A stretch of DNA of 64,000 nucleotides from positions 213,015 through 277,014 of the forward strand of contig JAJEKB010001077.1 in assembly GCA_022393335.1 (NCBI GenBank), given 5' to 3'. Under the pieces are notes generated by a model. The model had not been told where the DNA came from. It searched no databases and worked only from the letters and a program-made list of their open reading frames with translations. Every line of letters starts with the position of its first letter. Positions within the stretch are counted from its first letter, which is position 1. Below, in pieces: positions 38,720 to 64,000 of this stretch. This stretch comes from Macrotrachela quadricornifera (taxonomy: Eukaryota > Rotifera > Eurotatoria > Philodinida > Philodinidae). A program made the translations under genes and the position numbers.

Positions 38720-41700
38720 ATGGCATCAGGTTATAAAGGATTTTCATCTCAAAAATCACTTGAAATAAAAACAAAATCAATTGAAACAACACTTGTACCA
38801 CTTGTTACACAAATTTCAACGTTAGTTAATTTTAAAGAGAAACCTCGATCATCATCAGCAACTAATGAAAAAACTCTTAATGCTATTAATCGAGTTGGAG
38901 AAGCCGTACATATGGCTGTTGAGCGTTTTGTTTCTGTTGGTAAGTTTGAAAAAAAAAAAGGAATTTTCAATCAATATCAATCAGAAATATTTTTCTTATT
39001 TAGGAGAATCAATTGGTAATGAAAATCCTGAAATAAAATCTGATTTAATTGATGCATGTCGTGAAGCTCGAACAGCTGGTAAATGATATATATCTTCTTA
39101 TCTAAATTTTTTTTCTTCTTCTCCTCTCATAGGTGAAGTAATAAAACGAATAACTTGTGTAGAATATGATTCATTTAATAAACCAATTTGTGTAACTGAT
39201 CGACAAAGTATGTTACAAGCAGCTCGAGGTTTATTAAGTGCTGTAACACGTGTTTTACTTCTTGCTGATATGGTTGTTGTTAAACAAATTATATCTGTTA
39301 AGAAAAAAGTAATAAATATAAAGTAAAATTAAAAAGAAAAATTCTTTCTCTTATATTAAAGGTAATATCAACATTAAATCGACTTGAAAATGTAACATCG
39401 TTTTCTGAATTTGTTAAATCATTTGGAGTTTATGGTACTCAAATGGTTGATTTAGCACATCTTACAGGAGATCGACAAAATGTAAAAAAAATAATTATAT
39501 TATTAAAAAATCTAAAAATTTTATATTTAGGATTTAAAAGATGAACGTCGTCGATCTCAACTTTCAGCATCACGAACTATTCTAGAAAAATCTACAATGC
39601 TTATATTAACATCATCTAAAGTATAAGAATAAATCATTTTTATTTTATCTTTTCAATTATAAATGATATTTTTCTTTTATAGACATATCTTCGACATAAT
39701 GAATGTTTACATGCACGTAAATGTCGTGATCTTGTTTATGGTCAAATTCGTCGTGCACTTGATATGGTACAATTAATTGTTTATGATTCAGGTTCAACAA
39801 CATTAAATAGTACACCAACACTGACACTTCTTCTTGCTAAAAATGAAATTAATTTTGTTAAATCTTTAAGACAATTTGAAGTAAAATTATTCGAAAAAAA
39901 CAACGATTTTATTAATTGTTTTTTTTATTATTATAGTATGCAGTTGAAATGTTAAATGTTTCATCAACATCAATGACAAAAGAACAACTTGAACAATTAT
40001 GTAATACAACAATTGATAATAGTCAAGATTTTACTGATTCAGTTTATATAAGTATTGAACAACGTGATAAAGTTCTACAATATCATAAAAAATTACACAA
40101 TCAACTTGCAGAAATTCTTAAACTTATAACCAATGTTTGTGTTATATTATAATAAATAATTTAAATTAAATTCTTTTCTTTTATTTAGAAACAGAATGAT
40201 ACACTTGAAGTAGCTATACAAACAATTCAACAAATTGCACGAGAATTTCGTCAACAGGTAAATATTTATTATTATTATTATGATTTTTTTTTGAGAAGAA
40301 TTTTTTATAATGATTAATTTTTTTTAAGCTTGAACATATGGCAATGCTTCGTGCGTCAGAATTCTTTCGAACACATGATGAAAGTGTTTTACTAAATGAA
40401 TTAAAAACATATTCATTAACGGGTAGAAATGATTTATTACAAGAATCTATTGATCGATTTCGAGAACAAGCAGAAATTGCTATTGAGGTTTTATTACAAT
40501 AAAAGTTTTAATAATATATATATATATATTTTCATATTTTAGTTAAGCAAACTTTTAAGACATATCAGTTCATGTGATCAATTGCAAGTTTCAAGTGAAT
40601 ATCATGATATGCTTTTTCAAAATTTATCTAATATGGTATGTTGAATAATAGAATATGTACTATTAGATAATGTATATTATATAATAATAGAATATTAGTA
40701 TGAAGCATGAATATGTCATTTAGTATTAATAGACTTCTTGGAGAAAATTTGAACATTATTATCATCTTATCTGAGAAGTTTTTAATAAATGCATATTTCA
40801 AACAAACTATGCAAACGTTTAAAAAAATTTGAATGGAGGAACCATTTCTAAACTTATTGGTTATTCGAAAATATGAATTGTATTTAGGAACATTCTAATT
40901 TCTTCCATACGAATTACGATAGAACTAATTATTTGTTTGCTTTAGTGCCGTGAAATCATTTTTTAATATTTATTCTAACATCATGTCTATTAAAACAGTC
41001 ATAAAAAAATGGGAGTAGAAGCAATTTTCACAATTTTATTTAAACAAAAATCGGCATATAAGTGTTGAATTCAATATAATATTACTCGAAGTTCTGTAGT
41101 TATTTTGGTAACAAAACTTATAGGAATTCTCTCATAAATCATGAACGAATTAAGAATAAGGTAAACATTCGATCTTCTGGGAATTTTAATCGAAACAGAT
41201 TATATTAAGTGAAAAATACAATGAAAGAATGTCTTTTAAGAGATTCACATATTTATTCAATAGGAAAAGTTTTATGAATCCATATATCATGTTGAAGTTT
41301 GTATATTTCTTTCTTGACTTTAAGGCTTCTTTACTTTCAATAGATTTTCTACTAGTAGCCGTAAGTGTTCATCTATAGAGAGACATCCAAAAATTTCTTA
41401 ATTTGCTTTTGGTGATGAGAAAATAATTTTTTGAACACATTATATTTATCTTACATTTTTATATTAGATAATAGCATCATCGCAATCACTTACTGCACAT
41501 CCAAATAGTCGAGTGGCTAAAGAAAATTTAGATGTACTCTGTCGTTTTTGGGAACAACAAATCAATGATTTTTCAATTCTTGTTAAAGAAATTCAAGATT
41601 TTATTGAAGGTCGTGGTGAAAAAACTGTTTATTTATCATTACCACGACCTGGAAAACATGGAACAACATCAAAAGGTAAGAGTTTTTTTTCGTATGATTT

Positions 41701-42673
41701 CATTTAATTTAATTGTTTATTTTATTTTTACAAATTTGTCTTTAGCTGGTTTTAAACCAACAAAACTTGATTCAGATGAACAAGCTAAAATTGCTAAAGC
41801 TGGACTTGAAATGAAATTAATTACATCAGAAATGGATGCTGAAGCTGAAAGATGGGATGAACCACAAAATGAAATCGTTAAAGTTTGTGAAATATTTTAT
41901 ATTATTTGAATTTTTTTTCTCATAATATAATTAGCGTGCAAAAAATATGTCATCAATGGCATTTTCAATGTATTTATTTACACGAGGAGAAGGAACATTA
42001 CGTACAACCCAAGATCTATTTACACAAGCTTATTATTTTGTTGAAGAAGGTACACGTTTATCAACTATTGTTCAAGAATTTGCTAATCAAGTAAAATGAA
42101 ATAGAAATTAATTCAAGAAAAAAAATGTATATATAATTTTTTTTTGTAGATACCAAATAAAACTTCACGACAAGAAATTTTAATACAATTAGAACAAATA
42201 CCATTGATGTGTCATCAATTAAAATTAAAATTAAAAACTCCAGCTCAAGGAAAAACTTCTACATTTTCAAAAGTAAATAATAATTAAATATTAAAATATT
42301 TTTTTTATTATAACTATTTAATATTAGGTTGATGCTGTTATATGTGAAACAAGAGATTTAATGAATGCTATTACTCGTTTATGTACTATTGTTTTTGTTT
42401 GTCAGTCAAAAGTAATAATTATTCTATTGTTAAATATTTCCGAATAAAATTTATTTTATTTTCTAGTACAATATAAACGATTATCGTTCCACTTCAGCAT
42501 CGAACAATGTATCATATTCTCGTTCTCCATTATCTCCTTCTAAACGACCATTATTCTATCGAACAACATCAATTGAACGAGATGATCGTTTAGAAACAAA
42601 ATCTGAGCGTTCTTTACGTTCATCATCTTTACAACGACCTTCAAGTTATTTACCAGCATTTGATCATATTTAA
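38720..42673 (+). CDS. CTNNAL1: alpha-catulin
   Basis: Sixteen exons (38720-38939, 39004-39078, 39133-39308, 39362-39481, 39531-39620, 39683-39880, 39937-40134, 40189-40257, 40329-40487, 40543-40635, 41468-41675, 41746-41882, 41935-42090, 42150-42272, 42328-42411, 42467-42673) give 770 residues, near human CTNNAL1. It is a vinculin/alpha-catenin relative acting as a cytoplasmic scaffold. Diagnostic catulin strings are GTQMVDLAHLTGDRQNDLKD followed by ERRRSQLSASR, TYLRHNEC, LLRHISSCDQL, VAKENLDVLCRFWEQQI, YLSLPRPGKHG, DSDEQAKIAKAGLEMKL and NMSSMAFSMYLFTRGEG. The last about 55 residues are Ser/Arg-rich and replace the extended actin-binding end of true alpha-catenins. One intron (40636-41467) is 832 nt; the others are about 50-65 nt. 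Confidence 0.96.
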
Positions 42674-43000
42674 TTTCTTTATTTGTTTTTTTTTTATCAG
42701 GATTGATATTCTTTATATTACATTTATTGTGTGTGCGTGTGTGTTATGTTAATTTCTATAATAATAATATTAGTCAATTTTATCATCTCAGAAATGTACA
42801 TCGATATTTTGTAGATTTGTTTTTTTTTTTGTTGTATAGAGTGTTTTCTTTTTTCTTCTTATTCTTACAATCAGTTTGTGCATTATGAAATACATAACTA
42901 ATGATAATATAGAATAAAAAATATAAAAAAGTTAATTTTTAGTTTTGTTTTCATACTAAAATTAAAGAAAATGAATATGAAAATAAAAAGAATTTTAAAT

Positions 43001-43268
43001 TTAAGATTCTTTTACTTTTTTAAGTATCCATTGAAAATCATTATAAAGTTTTTCAACTATTTCATTAATACGTTCAGGATTTGTTTCATCAGCATGTGAA
43101 CGAAAATTCTAGAAAAATAAGATTTCTCTTTATGAATATAAAAATATGTAGATTACGTACGCCTTTAATATAATTTCGATAATATGATTGACTTTCAATA
43201 GGTAATTTTGGTATTTGCCGTATTAAATATTTATAAAGTTGAATAGGTGTTTTTGGAATAGTTTTCAT
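43001..43268 (-). CDS. LYRM9: LYR motif-containing protein 9
   Basis: Exons 43268-43161 and 43108-43001 give 71 residues. LYR proteins are small mitochondrial matrix helpers that bind acyl carrier protein and Fe-S or respiratory complex components; the exact role of LYRM9 is not settled. The LYR-type motif is LYKYLIRQIPKLP (Y-K in place of Y-R). The second half, FRSHADETNPERINEIVEKL, matches the FRVHSDEDNPERI signature that sets LYRM9 apart from other LYR proteins. The gene is convergent with CTNNAL1, with 327 nt between stops. Confidence 0.88.
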
Positions 43269-46159
43269 TATTGTTATGTATGTAGTGAATTACCTATTTC
43301 GGTATATTTGAGCGCTATGTACTACATTTAGATAAAAAAATAATGATTGGTTTTTTAGAAAGACCTATGAAAATAAAATAAAAATTCGAATAAAAATTTA
43401 TTTGTATAAAATTGCTTAGAATCAATTACCTTATTGATTAACAAATATATACTTAATAATCTTTATGTAATTAATAGAAATCCTAATAATATTTATTGAA
43501 ATATTCGGTCAAATTTTTAAGTAAAATATGCCAGTAAAATATGATAAGAAATCAGAGATAACATCCAACAGTGCTCTCGGGGATTGTCAATCAACTTCAG
43601 ATCAATTGAATATCTGTCGATGATTTTCTGTAAAAGGAACAGAAAAATAAATATATCATACTGGTGAGTGATCCGACATAAGTAGATATACGCCTTATCG
43701 CTAAACAAATATAAATAAGCTCTTTGTTATTCCTATAAGAGAAAGGGAAATGAAGAAATAAAGCAAGTTTATAATACACAAACTTAATGTATCTAATTTA
43801 TCTATTGCCATTTTCTGCTAAATGAGAAGAATACAGAAATTTTATATAGTATAATTAGTAGATAAAAAAAAGGTGTTATTGATGTTTAATAGATTAAATT
43901 AATTTACTCATTTATGATTATTTAATGATCTCATAAACGAACATTTAATTTGTATTACAGTTTTAATCACGGAATAATCAAGTAGATGAATAGCAGTTGT
44001 ATTAAACTATATAATTCATTTGTTCAAAAGATCATTAAGATTATGATAATTAGATCAGTCTGACAAAAAACGATATTAATTGATAAAATGATTGAAATTC
44101 TTTAAACTATGAAATATGAAATACTTTGATTCAAAACCATTAATTTCATATTTTAAATAAAACATATAGATTATTGTTGTTACTAGTCTTCAATATTAAT
44201 TTTGAATTTTAAACAAAGAAATATTCTGTTTAGCCATATTTTTTCAACAATTTGCATATCTATTTATTCTTATATAAATGAATCATCGTTCAACAGATAA
44301 CTGAATGTGTAAATAATTGTATGAGATTTTTTTCTTAATAAATATAGTTATATTGATTTTGCATTGATAGCACTAGTAGTAGTTTATTATATAAATTGAA
44401 TATTAATTGTAGATGTATTAAAAAAAGGATCGTCTTGCATAGACTTTTTGTATAAGAAAAAAAAATAACACGTAGTTTTTTTTTGTGTATTGAAATGATC
44501 CTATAAATTACAACAAATATTAGGCATGATTGGATCATTATACTTACTGATAAGCGAGTATCATTTCTCACTAGGTATCTAACTCGTCTTTCACCTTCAT
44601 TTTTACATAAATAAACATTCACTTTCTGTTCTGTCTTTCAATTCACACATTATCTCGTATCATAACGTTTATGTAAGTACGCTTTTTTAAATATTGTCAC
44701 CTTCTTATTTTACTATATCGATAAACGTAATACTCATGCTGTGTGAGTATGAGTATATCAAGGTTACTGACTTCTAAATTATTGATTGATGAATTAAAAA
44801 AAAAGAAATGATGTTAGGGTTGGACATCACAGACAAGAAGGTGTTGAAAGTATGAAGGTTACACAATCTATCAATCTATTGTAAAGAAAATATATGGAAG
44901 ATTATACACATGCGAACTTGATCAATCATATTGTATGCATGCCTAGAAAAATATAACATTGATCAATTAGATCCTTGTTCTTTGTATCTTTTTTTTCGTA
45001 GACATAAAAAAGAAAAACTAGATATCTATTCATTCCTCATATGATATGTGACAGCAGCTTTGTGGCTGAGATTTCTGACATAGTTAAGACCTTTTGCTTG
45101 AAGCTTTGGACAACATTCTTTGATAGACAAAGCACATCTGATCTTCATTTGCACCAAAATGTGTCAGAATAGTTAAGCGATATTTTAGATATCATTTGCC
45201 GCTTTGACAACAAGCCGTCAGTCAGTTATACTTATACGATGTTACATAAACAAAAGAATATTTTTCGTCTAAAAAAAGATCAACGACACGTCAATATATA
45301 CCAATTACCTCGATCAATCTTTCTAAATATTCCATTCACCTAACTTAAAAGATATACATATCGATTGAAATCTATGTTATGTGGTACCTATATATATATA
45401 GCAGATATGACCTTGTTTTTCTTTATTGGCGATGGTATGTCAGCAGGCGTTTACATATCATGCCAACTAAATTGAAGAATATAGAAAATGCATTATATGA
45501 CACTTATCTTGTTGCTAAGCTCATATTTCAAGGGATAGACAAAAATCATCAGTACATTTATCTTTATCTATTGACTCAGAAAAAAAACATCAAGAAAATT
45601 AAAAAGTCTAACATTCCTTTACTGACATTAGGTCGTGATAATTAGATTAAAGTATACTATTAGATTTGTCGATTATTATGTTGTAATTTATCGTTTTTTT
45701 TTTATCTATTATTCATCCAGTAACAATAATAAAAAAACAACAATAATTAGATGCAAGTATGATTATGATGGATTTTATCTTTATTGCATACTAGTGAGCC
45801 TAGATGCACACTATCATGAATTAAAAATGAATGTAAACAGACTGTATGCATCATTTCGATATTTTTTCCTTTTTTAGTAGAGAACCCACGAAAGTTTGGG
45901 GTTTTTTCTCTTTTTTCTATTCTTAGTCATTGAAAGAAAAATTTTTAGCATTTATTGATATGTAACCAAGACGAGGTTTGAGAAGGAGAGGCGAGTAATG
46001 TGGTGAGGGAAGAGAATAAGAATGCATGTGGTATAAAATGTGAGCGAAAGCGGTGATTGTATTTGATAATTAATCAGTGCTTAGAAAAAAGAAAGGAAAA
46101 CGAGAAAAAAAAAGAAAAGCGTCATCACCAAATATATGTACGAGGTAAGACACCTGAAG

Positions 46160-46178
46160 ATATATATATATATATATA
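46160..46178. repeat. (TA)n run
   Basis: About 19 bp of alternating T/A. Confidence 0.8.
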
Positions 46179-46665
46179 CGCATATGTATGAGTTAATATG
46201 CTGGGAGATTTGTATGATTGTGATGAATCTGACTTCATACATTCAACGATGTACATATATGAAGCGTAGCAATGATAATTTTCATGTGCTCGTCACTATG
46301 AAATAGATAATATCAAACTAGCTGTAATTTTTTTCTTTTACTTTATACAACGGCAAGCTTTTTGACACCTGTCCCTTTTTTATATTTCACATAGTCAGTC
46401 GTTGTCCTTCTATTATATATGTTTTTCGTTTTTCTTTTTTTTTTTCTTGTAAGATTGATTTGCGAGTTTCATTGTGTGGTTTGACACCATTCAGACTTGC
46501 ATGTATACAGATATTTTGCCGACAGCACGCACGTATTCGCAAAAAAAGCGATCAACAACAACAGCGGTTTTTTTTGTGTATTCTCTCTTCTTGTGTCTTT
46601 ATAGGTATTTCTTTTTTTATATTTTCCATTTTCCCCTCCTTCTGTTTTCTCCTACCCTCTCTCTT

Positions 46666-46752
46666 GCTCTCTCTCTCTCTCTCTTTCTCTTCTTTGCTTT
46701 GCACAAATTGTCTTGTTGTTTTCTTTTTTTTTTCTCTCTCTCTCTCTCTCTC
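46666..46752. repeat. two (CT)n microsatellites
   Basis: CT runs at about 46666-46684 and 46733-46752 inside a longer polypyrimidine stretch, about 330 bp before the TINAG-like start codon. Confidence 0.85.
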
Positions 46753-47077
46753 ACTGCAGTGTTGGTGACGAAGATTGCTATTGCTTCTATAGCATTCTTC
46801 AACCTTATTTACTGCATACACATCATCATCATCATTGGGTCGTAATAATAATAATAGTTGTAAGTGAATGAGCAAATTTATTCATATATGAGAAATAAAT
46901 TTTCGCGACAGACGAATCGAGGGTCGATTATATTTAGATATGAGTGCCTTTTTCATTTGCCTTTTTTTTATAAGAGACAGATGAAAAGATATATATATTT
47001 TATCAAATGTCATTTTTGTAATGATGCTTAAATTGAAGAAATAACCTGTTTATAACAATTTTTGTCTTTCTAGTTCA

Positions 47078-48535
47078 ATGATGAGGTTATTACTCATAAC
47101 TATTTTTATATCATTATTAAACACAATTAATTGTCGTTATTCTGAATGGGAAGAAATAAAACCCTATTGTGCTATTCGACCAAATCCACAATGTTGTACT
47201 AGTCGTGATGATGATTGCTTTATGCCTTATTATGATTCTCGTTGCTATTGCGATACATTTTGTTTTCGCGGTATTGATAATCATGATTGTTGTCCAGATC
47301 ATGATAGTGTATGTGGTGGTGCACCCATGCCAGTGCCAACACCTGCACCAACACGACCACCACCACCACCACCACCACCAGTAGTAACTGGTTGCTTTGA
47401 TTCAACAACTGGACGACAATATTCATTAGGTGAAGAATTTTTACGTGATTGTAACTTATGTCGATGTATAACACTTGGTTATCAAACAACATTATCATGT
47501 GACGAAGATTTATGTGTTAATAGTCCTGAACTTCTATCATATGTTAATAATCAACAACCTTATCTCGGTTGGACAGGAACAACATATGATAAATTTAATG
47601 GTGTTAAAGTTAAAGATGCATTGAAACATTATCTTGGTACAATACCTGATCGAAGTTTACGTACTATGGTTGATAATGCACCAGATGATCCAAATGATTA
47701 CTATCGTATGGATGAAGTTAATGCATTTGATGCACGTACACATCGAAATTATCAGGGTAAAATTCGAGGTATCCGTGATCAAGGTAAATGTGGTATATCA
47801 TGGGCACTTTCAACTGTTGATGTTGCTGGTGATCGTCTCTCACTTGTTCAAAATCTTCAATGGAAAAACGACCTATTAAGTGTACAAAATGTTTTATCAT
47901 GTACAGATATTGAAGCTAAAGAGAATTGTGAAGGTGGTCGTGTTGCATATGCATGGGGTTTTATAAAAGATCGTGGTGTTGTTTCAGAAGATTGTTATCC
48001 ATATGAAAGTGGTACAACAAGTAATATAGGTACATGTAAACTCCATTTAAGTGATAATGATTTACAAAATATTGCACAACATCGTAAAGTAACAAATATT
48101 CAATGTCCATCAAGTTCTAATGGTGAACATTTTAATTTTGGTCCTGCTTATCGTGTTCGTGATGAAGCACGTTCAATTAAATATGAAATACATTTTCGTG
48201 GACCTGTACAAGCAACAATGCGTGTTACACCTGAATTTTTCTTATATAAATCTGGTGTTTATCGTTGTGGTGGTTCAAGTTATGAAAATCAAAATCCACG
48301 TTATGCTAATTTGGCTGCTCATCATTCAGTTCGTTTACTTGGTTGGGGTGTTAGTATTGATCCACGTACACAACAAGAAGAAAGTTATTGGATTGCAGCT
48401 AATTCATGGGGTACAGGATGGGGTGAAAATGGTTATTTTCATGTTCGTTTTGGTGAATGTGAAATTGAAGATACAATTATTGCAACGTATGGTAAATCAA
48501 CTGATGTACTTAAGAAAAAGAATAAACGTCAATAG
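47078..48535 (+). CDS. TINAGL1: TINAG-like secreted inactive cathepsin
   Basis: A single coding exon, 485 residues. A signal peptide (about 1-19, LLLITIFISLLNTINC) leads to a somatomedin-B-like Cys-rich domain (YCAIRPNPQCC, DDCFMPYYDSRCYCD, HDCCPDHDSVC). A proline run follows, then a short VWC-like Cys motif (GCFDSTTGRQYSLGEEF, CNLCRC) and a papain-fold domain from about residue 215. The nucleophile region reads DQGKCGISWALSTVDVAGDR, so Ser replaces the catalytic Cys, as in TINAG and TINAGL1. The His (AHHSVRLLGWG) and Asn (AANSWGTGWGENGYF) are kept. It is expected to be a non-proteolytic extracellular-matrix or basement-membrane protein. The Lys/Arg-rich end is KKKNKRQ. A coding region with no intron is unusual in this window. 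Confidence 0.92.
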   Translation: MMRLLLITIFISLLNTINCRYSEWEEIKPYCAIRPNPQCCTSRDDDCFMPYYDSRCYCDTFCFRGIDNHDCCPDHDSVCGGAPMPVPTPAPTRPPPPPPPPVVTGCFDSTTGRQYSLGEEFLRDCNLCRCITLGYQTTLSCDEDLCVNSPELLSYVNNQQPYLGWTGTTYDKFNGVKVKDALKHYLGTIPDRSLRTMVDNAPDDPNDYYRMDEVNAFDARTHRNYQGKIRGIRDQGKCGISWALSTVDVAGDRLSLVQNLQWKNDLLSVQNVLSCTDIEAKENCEGGRVAYAWGFIKDRGVVSEDCYPYESGTTSNIGTCKLHLSDNDLQNIAQHRKVTNIQCPSSSNGEHFNFGPAYRVRDEARSIKYEIHFRGPVQATMRVTPEFFLYKSGVYRCGGSSYENQNPRYANLAAHHSVRLLGWGVSIDPRTQQEESYWIAANSWGTGWGENGYFHVRFGECEIEDTIIATYGKSTDVLKKKNKRQ

Positions 48536-48538
48536 AAC

Positions 48539-48560
48539 AATAAATATGCAACGAAATAAA
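48539..48560 (+). terminator. polyadenylation signals of the TINAG-like gene
   Basis: AATAAA occurs at 48539-48544 and again at 48555-48560, just after the stop at 48533-48535, followed by a T-rich stretch. Confidence 0.6.
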
Positions 48561-49769
48561 CTTCTTTCTCTTTTTTTTTCTTTTTTTTAATTTTATTTGT
48601 GCAGTGGTGCTTTGAACAGTCAATGTATGCGTTTTCTCTCTCTCTCTCTCTGTGCGTGTGTGTGTTTTACCATAAGTTTTGTCTCATTATACTTAGTTTT
48701 TGATATAAACAGGATTTATTCTCTTAAATATACATACATAACAAATAATAATTATCATTTCTTTTACTATATATAATTTATATTTAATTACGATAATGTG
48801 ATGATTAAAACCTTCAATATTCTATGCAACACAAAGAATAAATGAATAGCATTGATTTCATTAAACGATAAATTGGTCTTTTTGCGTGAAAAGAATCACA
48901 ATTTTGTTAAATTTTCTTCTTTATTTATTATTTTAAAAGAAAATTTACTATTGTAATCATCATTTATGATAACGATATATGTGTCAATTATCTATCATGC
49001 TGTTGTAAAATGAAAAGGAGTAATAGTTGTCATATTTCTTTAGATTTAGTTACTCATGTATGTGTGTGTGTGCGCATGATATAATGCGATCAATCTCATG
49101 ATGCCAAAAGCAACTTGTTGTTGTTATTCGCTATACGTATGTTTATGTACGTCCTTCTTTTGCTTTTTTCTCTCTTTTCTATTCGCATGTTTTTTCTTTT
49201 CTTATATTGATTCAATTGACCTTGCTACAGTTGCCGTCGATTTTTTTTTGTTAATCTAATTTTGGTCATTTGACATGCATAAACTAGCATTTTTCAATAA
49301 AAGATTGTTGGTTCGATTCAAGTGCTACATATATACATATATTTATATATATATAATAAATCAAAAACTACGTAAAATACGACTTATAAACGAATTCGAT
49401 TATCAAATAAGGTAGTACTTTTCGATTACTATCAATTCAAGGTAAACATAAAGTTTGTTTGTCTATCGTACTGCTATGTGTGCACATTTGCTTATTCGTA
49501 TGATGGCTAAAAAATAAAACTTTCGAATTGATTGAAACGAAGAGTGCCTGAAGAAACTTAATGAATAAATTGGTTTATTCTATGTCAAAGAATGTTTATA
49601 TAGAATATGACGTCAAAAAAAAAAACGAAAAAAAAATGAAATTGAAATTGAAAAAAAAAAAAGAAGAAAAATTTCTTCAACTGTCTTCAGAAAAATAATT
49701 GAAAACATATAACTTCTTATTTCATATTCAAGTATCCATTATTAAAATAAAATTAATCACCGTTATCTA
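48561..49769. other. convergent intergenic region
   Basis: About 1.2 kb between the TINAG-like gene and the dynein stop. It contains a CT run (48635-48651) followed by TG (48651-48664), and poly-A/GA-rich sequence at 49615-49670. No gene seen. Confidence 0.5.

Positions 49770-64000
<14,231 letters not shown>

Larger units (their letters stand above)
43269..47077. other. gene-poor interval upstream of the TINAG-like gene
   Basis: 3.8 kb without a supported gene. The right end has pyrimidine-rich and CT-repeat DNA (46666-46684, 46733-46752) that opens long but non-coding frames on both strands. It may hold the promoter and a 5' leader exon of the downstream gene, since a TTTCTAG acceptor sits 4 nt before that ATG. 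Confidence 0.5.

Noticed and set aside
45379..45877. Two adjacent plus-strand frames of 80-88 codons
   Set aside because: Tyr/Ile/Lys-rich, no motif, overlapping different frames, codon use like AT-rich spacer.
46460..46875. Open frames of 60-120 codons on both strands
   Set aside because: They are generated by CT/GA microsatellites and polypyrimidine DNA; composition is all Leu/Ser/Phe or Arg/Glu/Lys with no domain.
47117..47900. Several long frames overlapping the TINAG-like gene
   Set aside because: Shadows of the real coding strand with Ile/Val/His-rich products.
49307..49325. GGTTCGATTC, like a tRNA T-arm
   Set aside because: The flanks do not form a T-stem, and no acceptor, D or anticodon arms can be drawn upstream.

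Overview
The window is a piece of an AT-rich metazoan nuclear genome. The genes are intron-rich, most introns are about 45-70 nt with GT..AG borders, and every recognisable product is animal-like: axonemal dynein, IFT74, DGCR8, a selenocysteine-type selenophosphate synthetase, alpha-catulin, a TINAG-like secreted protein and a peptide GPCR. The compact AT-rich layout, and several start codons that sit 0-7 nt after a 3' splice-site-like sequence (as expected with spliced-leader trans-splicing), fit a rotifer, probably a bdelloid. That placement is an inference and was not tested by any search. No CRISPR array, tRNA, rRNA or intact transposon was found.

Layout. 1-7.8 kb is gene-poor, AT-rich DNA with one possible decayed GPCR fragment at the left edge. 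7.8-10.9 kb (+) is a class A FMRFamide-receptor-like GPCR whose first exon was not found. 11.9-14.4 kb (+) is an SH3 protein. 14.6-21.4 kb (-) is a tight tandem run DGCR8 - BOLA2 - selenophosphate synthetase (in-frame UGA) - RMND5, with gaps of 122-297 nt. 22.1-23.2 kb (+) is an EMI1/EMI2-type F-box/zinc-binding APC/C inhibitor, divergent from RMND5 and convergent with IFT74 (23.6-26.0 kb, -). PLEKHM2/SKIP (26.3-30.1 kb), a mitochondrial-type membrane protein of unknown function (31.3-32.6 kb) and protein phosphatase inhibitor-2 with a duplicated C-terminal module (32.8-34.0 kb) follow on the minus strand. 34.0-38.7 kb is gene-poor and holds decayed coding remnants. 38.7-42.7 kb (+) is alpha-catulin; 43.0-43.3 kb (-) is LYRM9; 43.3-47.1 kb is gene-poor. 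47.1-48.5 kb (+) is a single-exon TINAG-like pseudo-cysteine-protease. From 49.8 kb to the right edge (-) is an inner-arm axonemal dynein heavy chain of the DNAH7 type. One of its 0.9-kb introns carries a complete small gene for a neuropeptide precursor with two amidated PSWA[T/Q]V peptides.

Functional links are loose, as usual in animal genomes: IFT74 and the dynein serve cilia, PLEKHM2 lysosome transport, DGCR8 microRNA processing, RMND5 and the EMI-like protein ubiquitin control, and the GPCR and neuropeptide peptide signalling. The observations most worth follow-up are the intron-nested neuropeptide gene, the UGA-containing selenophosphate synthetase, the inhibitor-2 with two HYxE modules, the cysteine-rich BOLA2 tail and the tandem cluster with trans-splice-like acceptors. 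All exon borders were read by hand from frame continuity and GT/AG sites. The exon sums of every complete multi-exon model are divisible by three.
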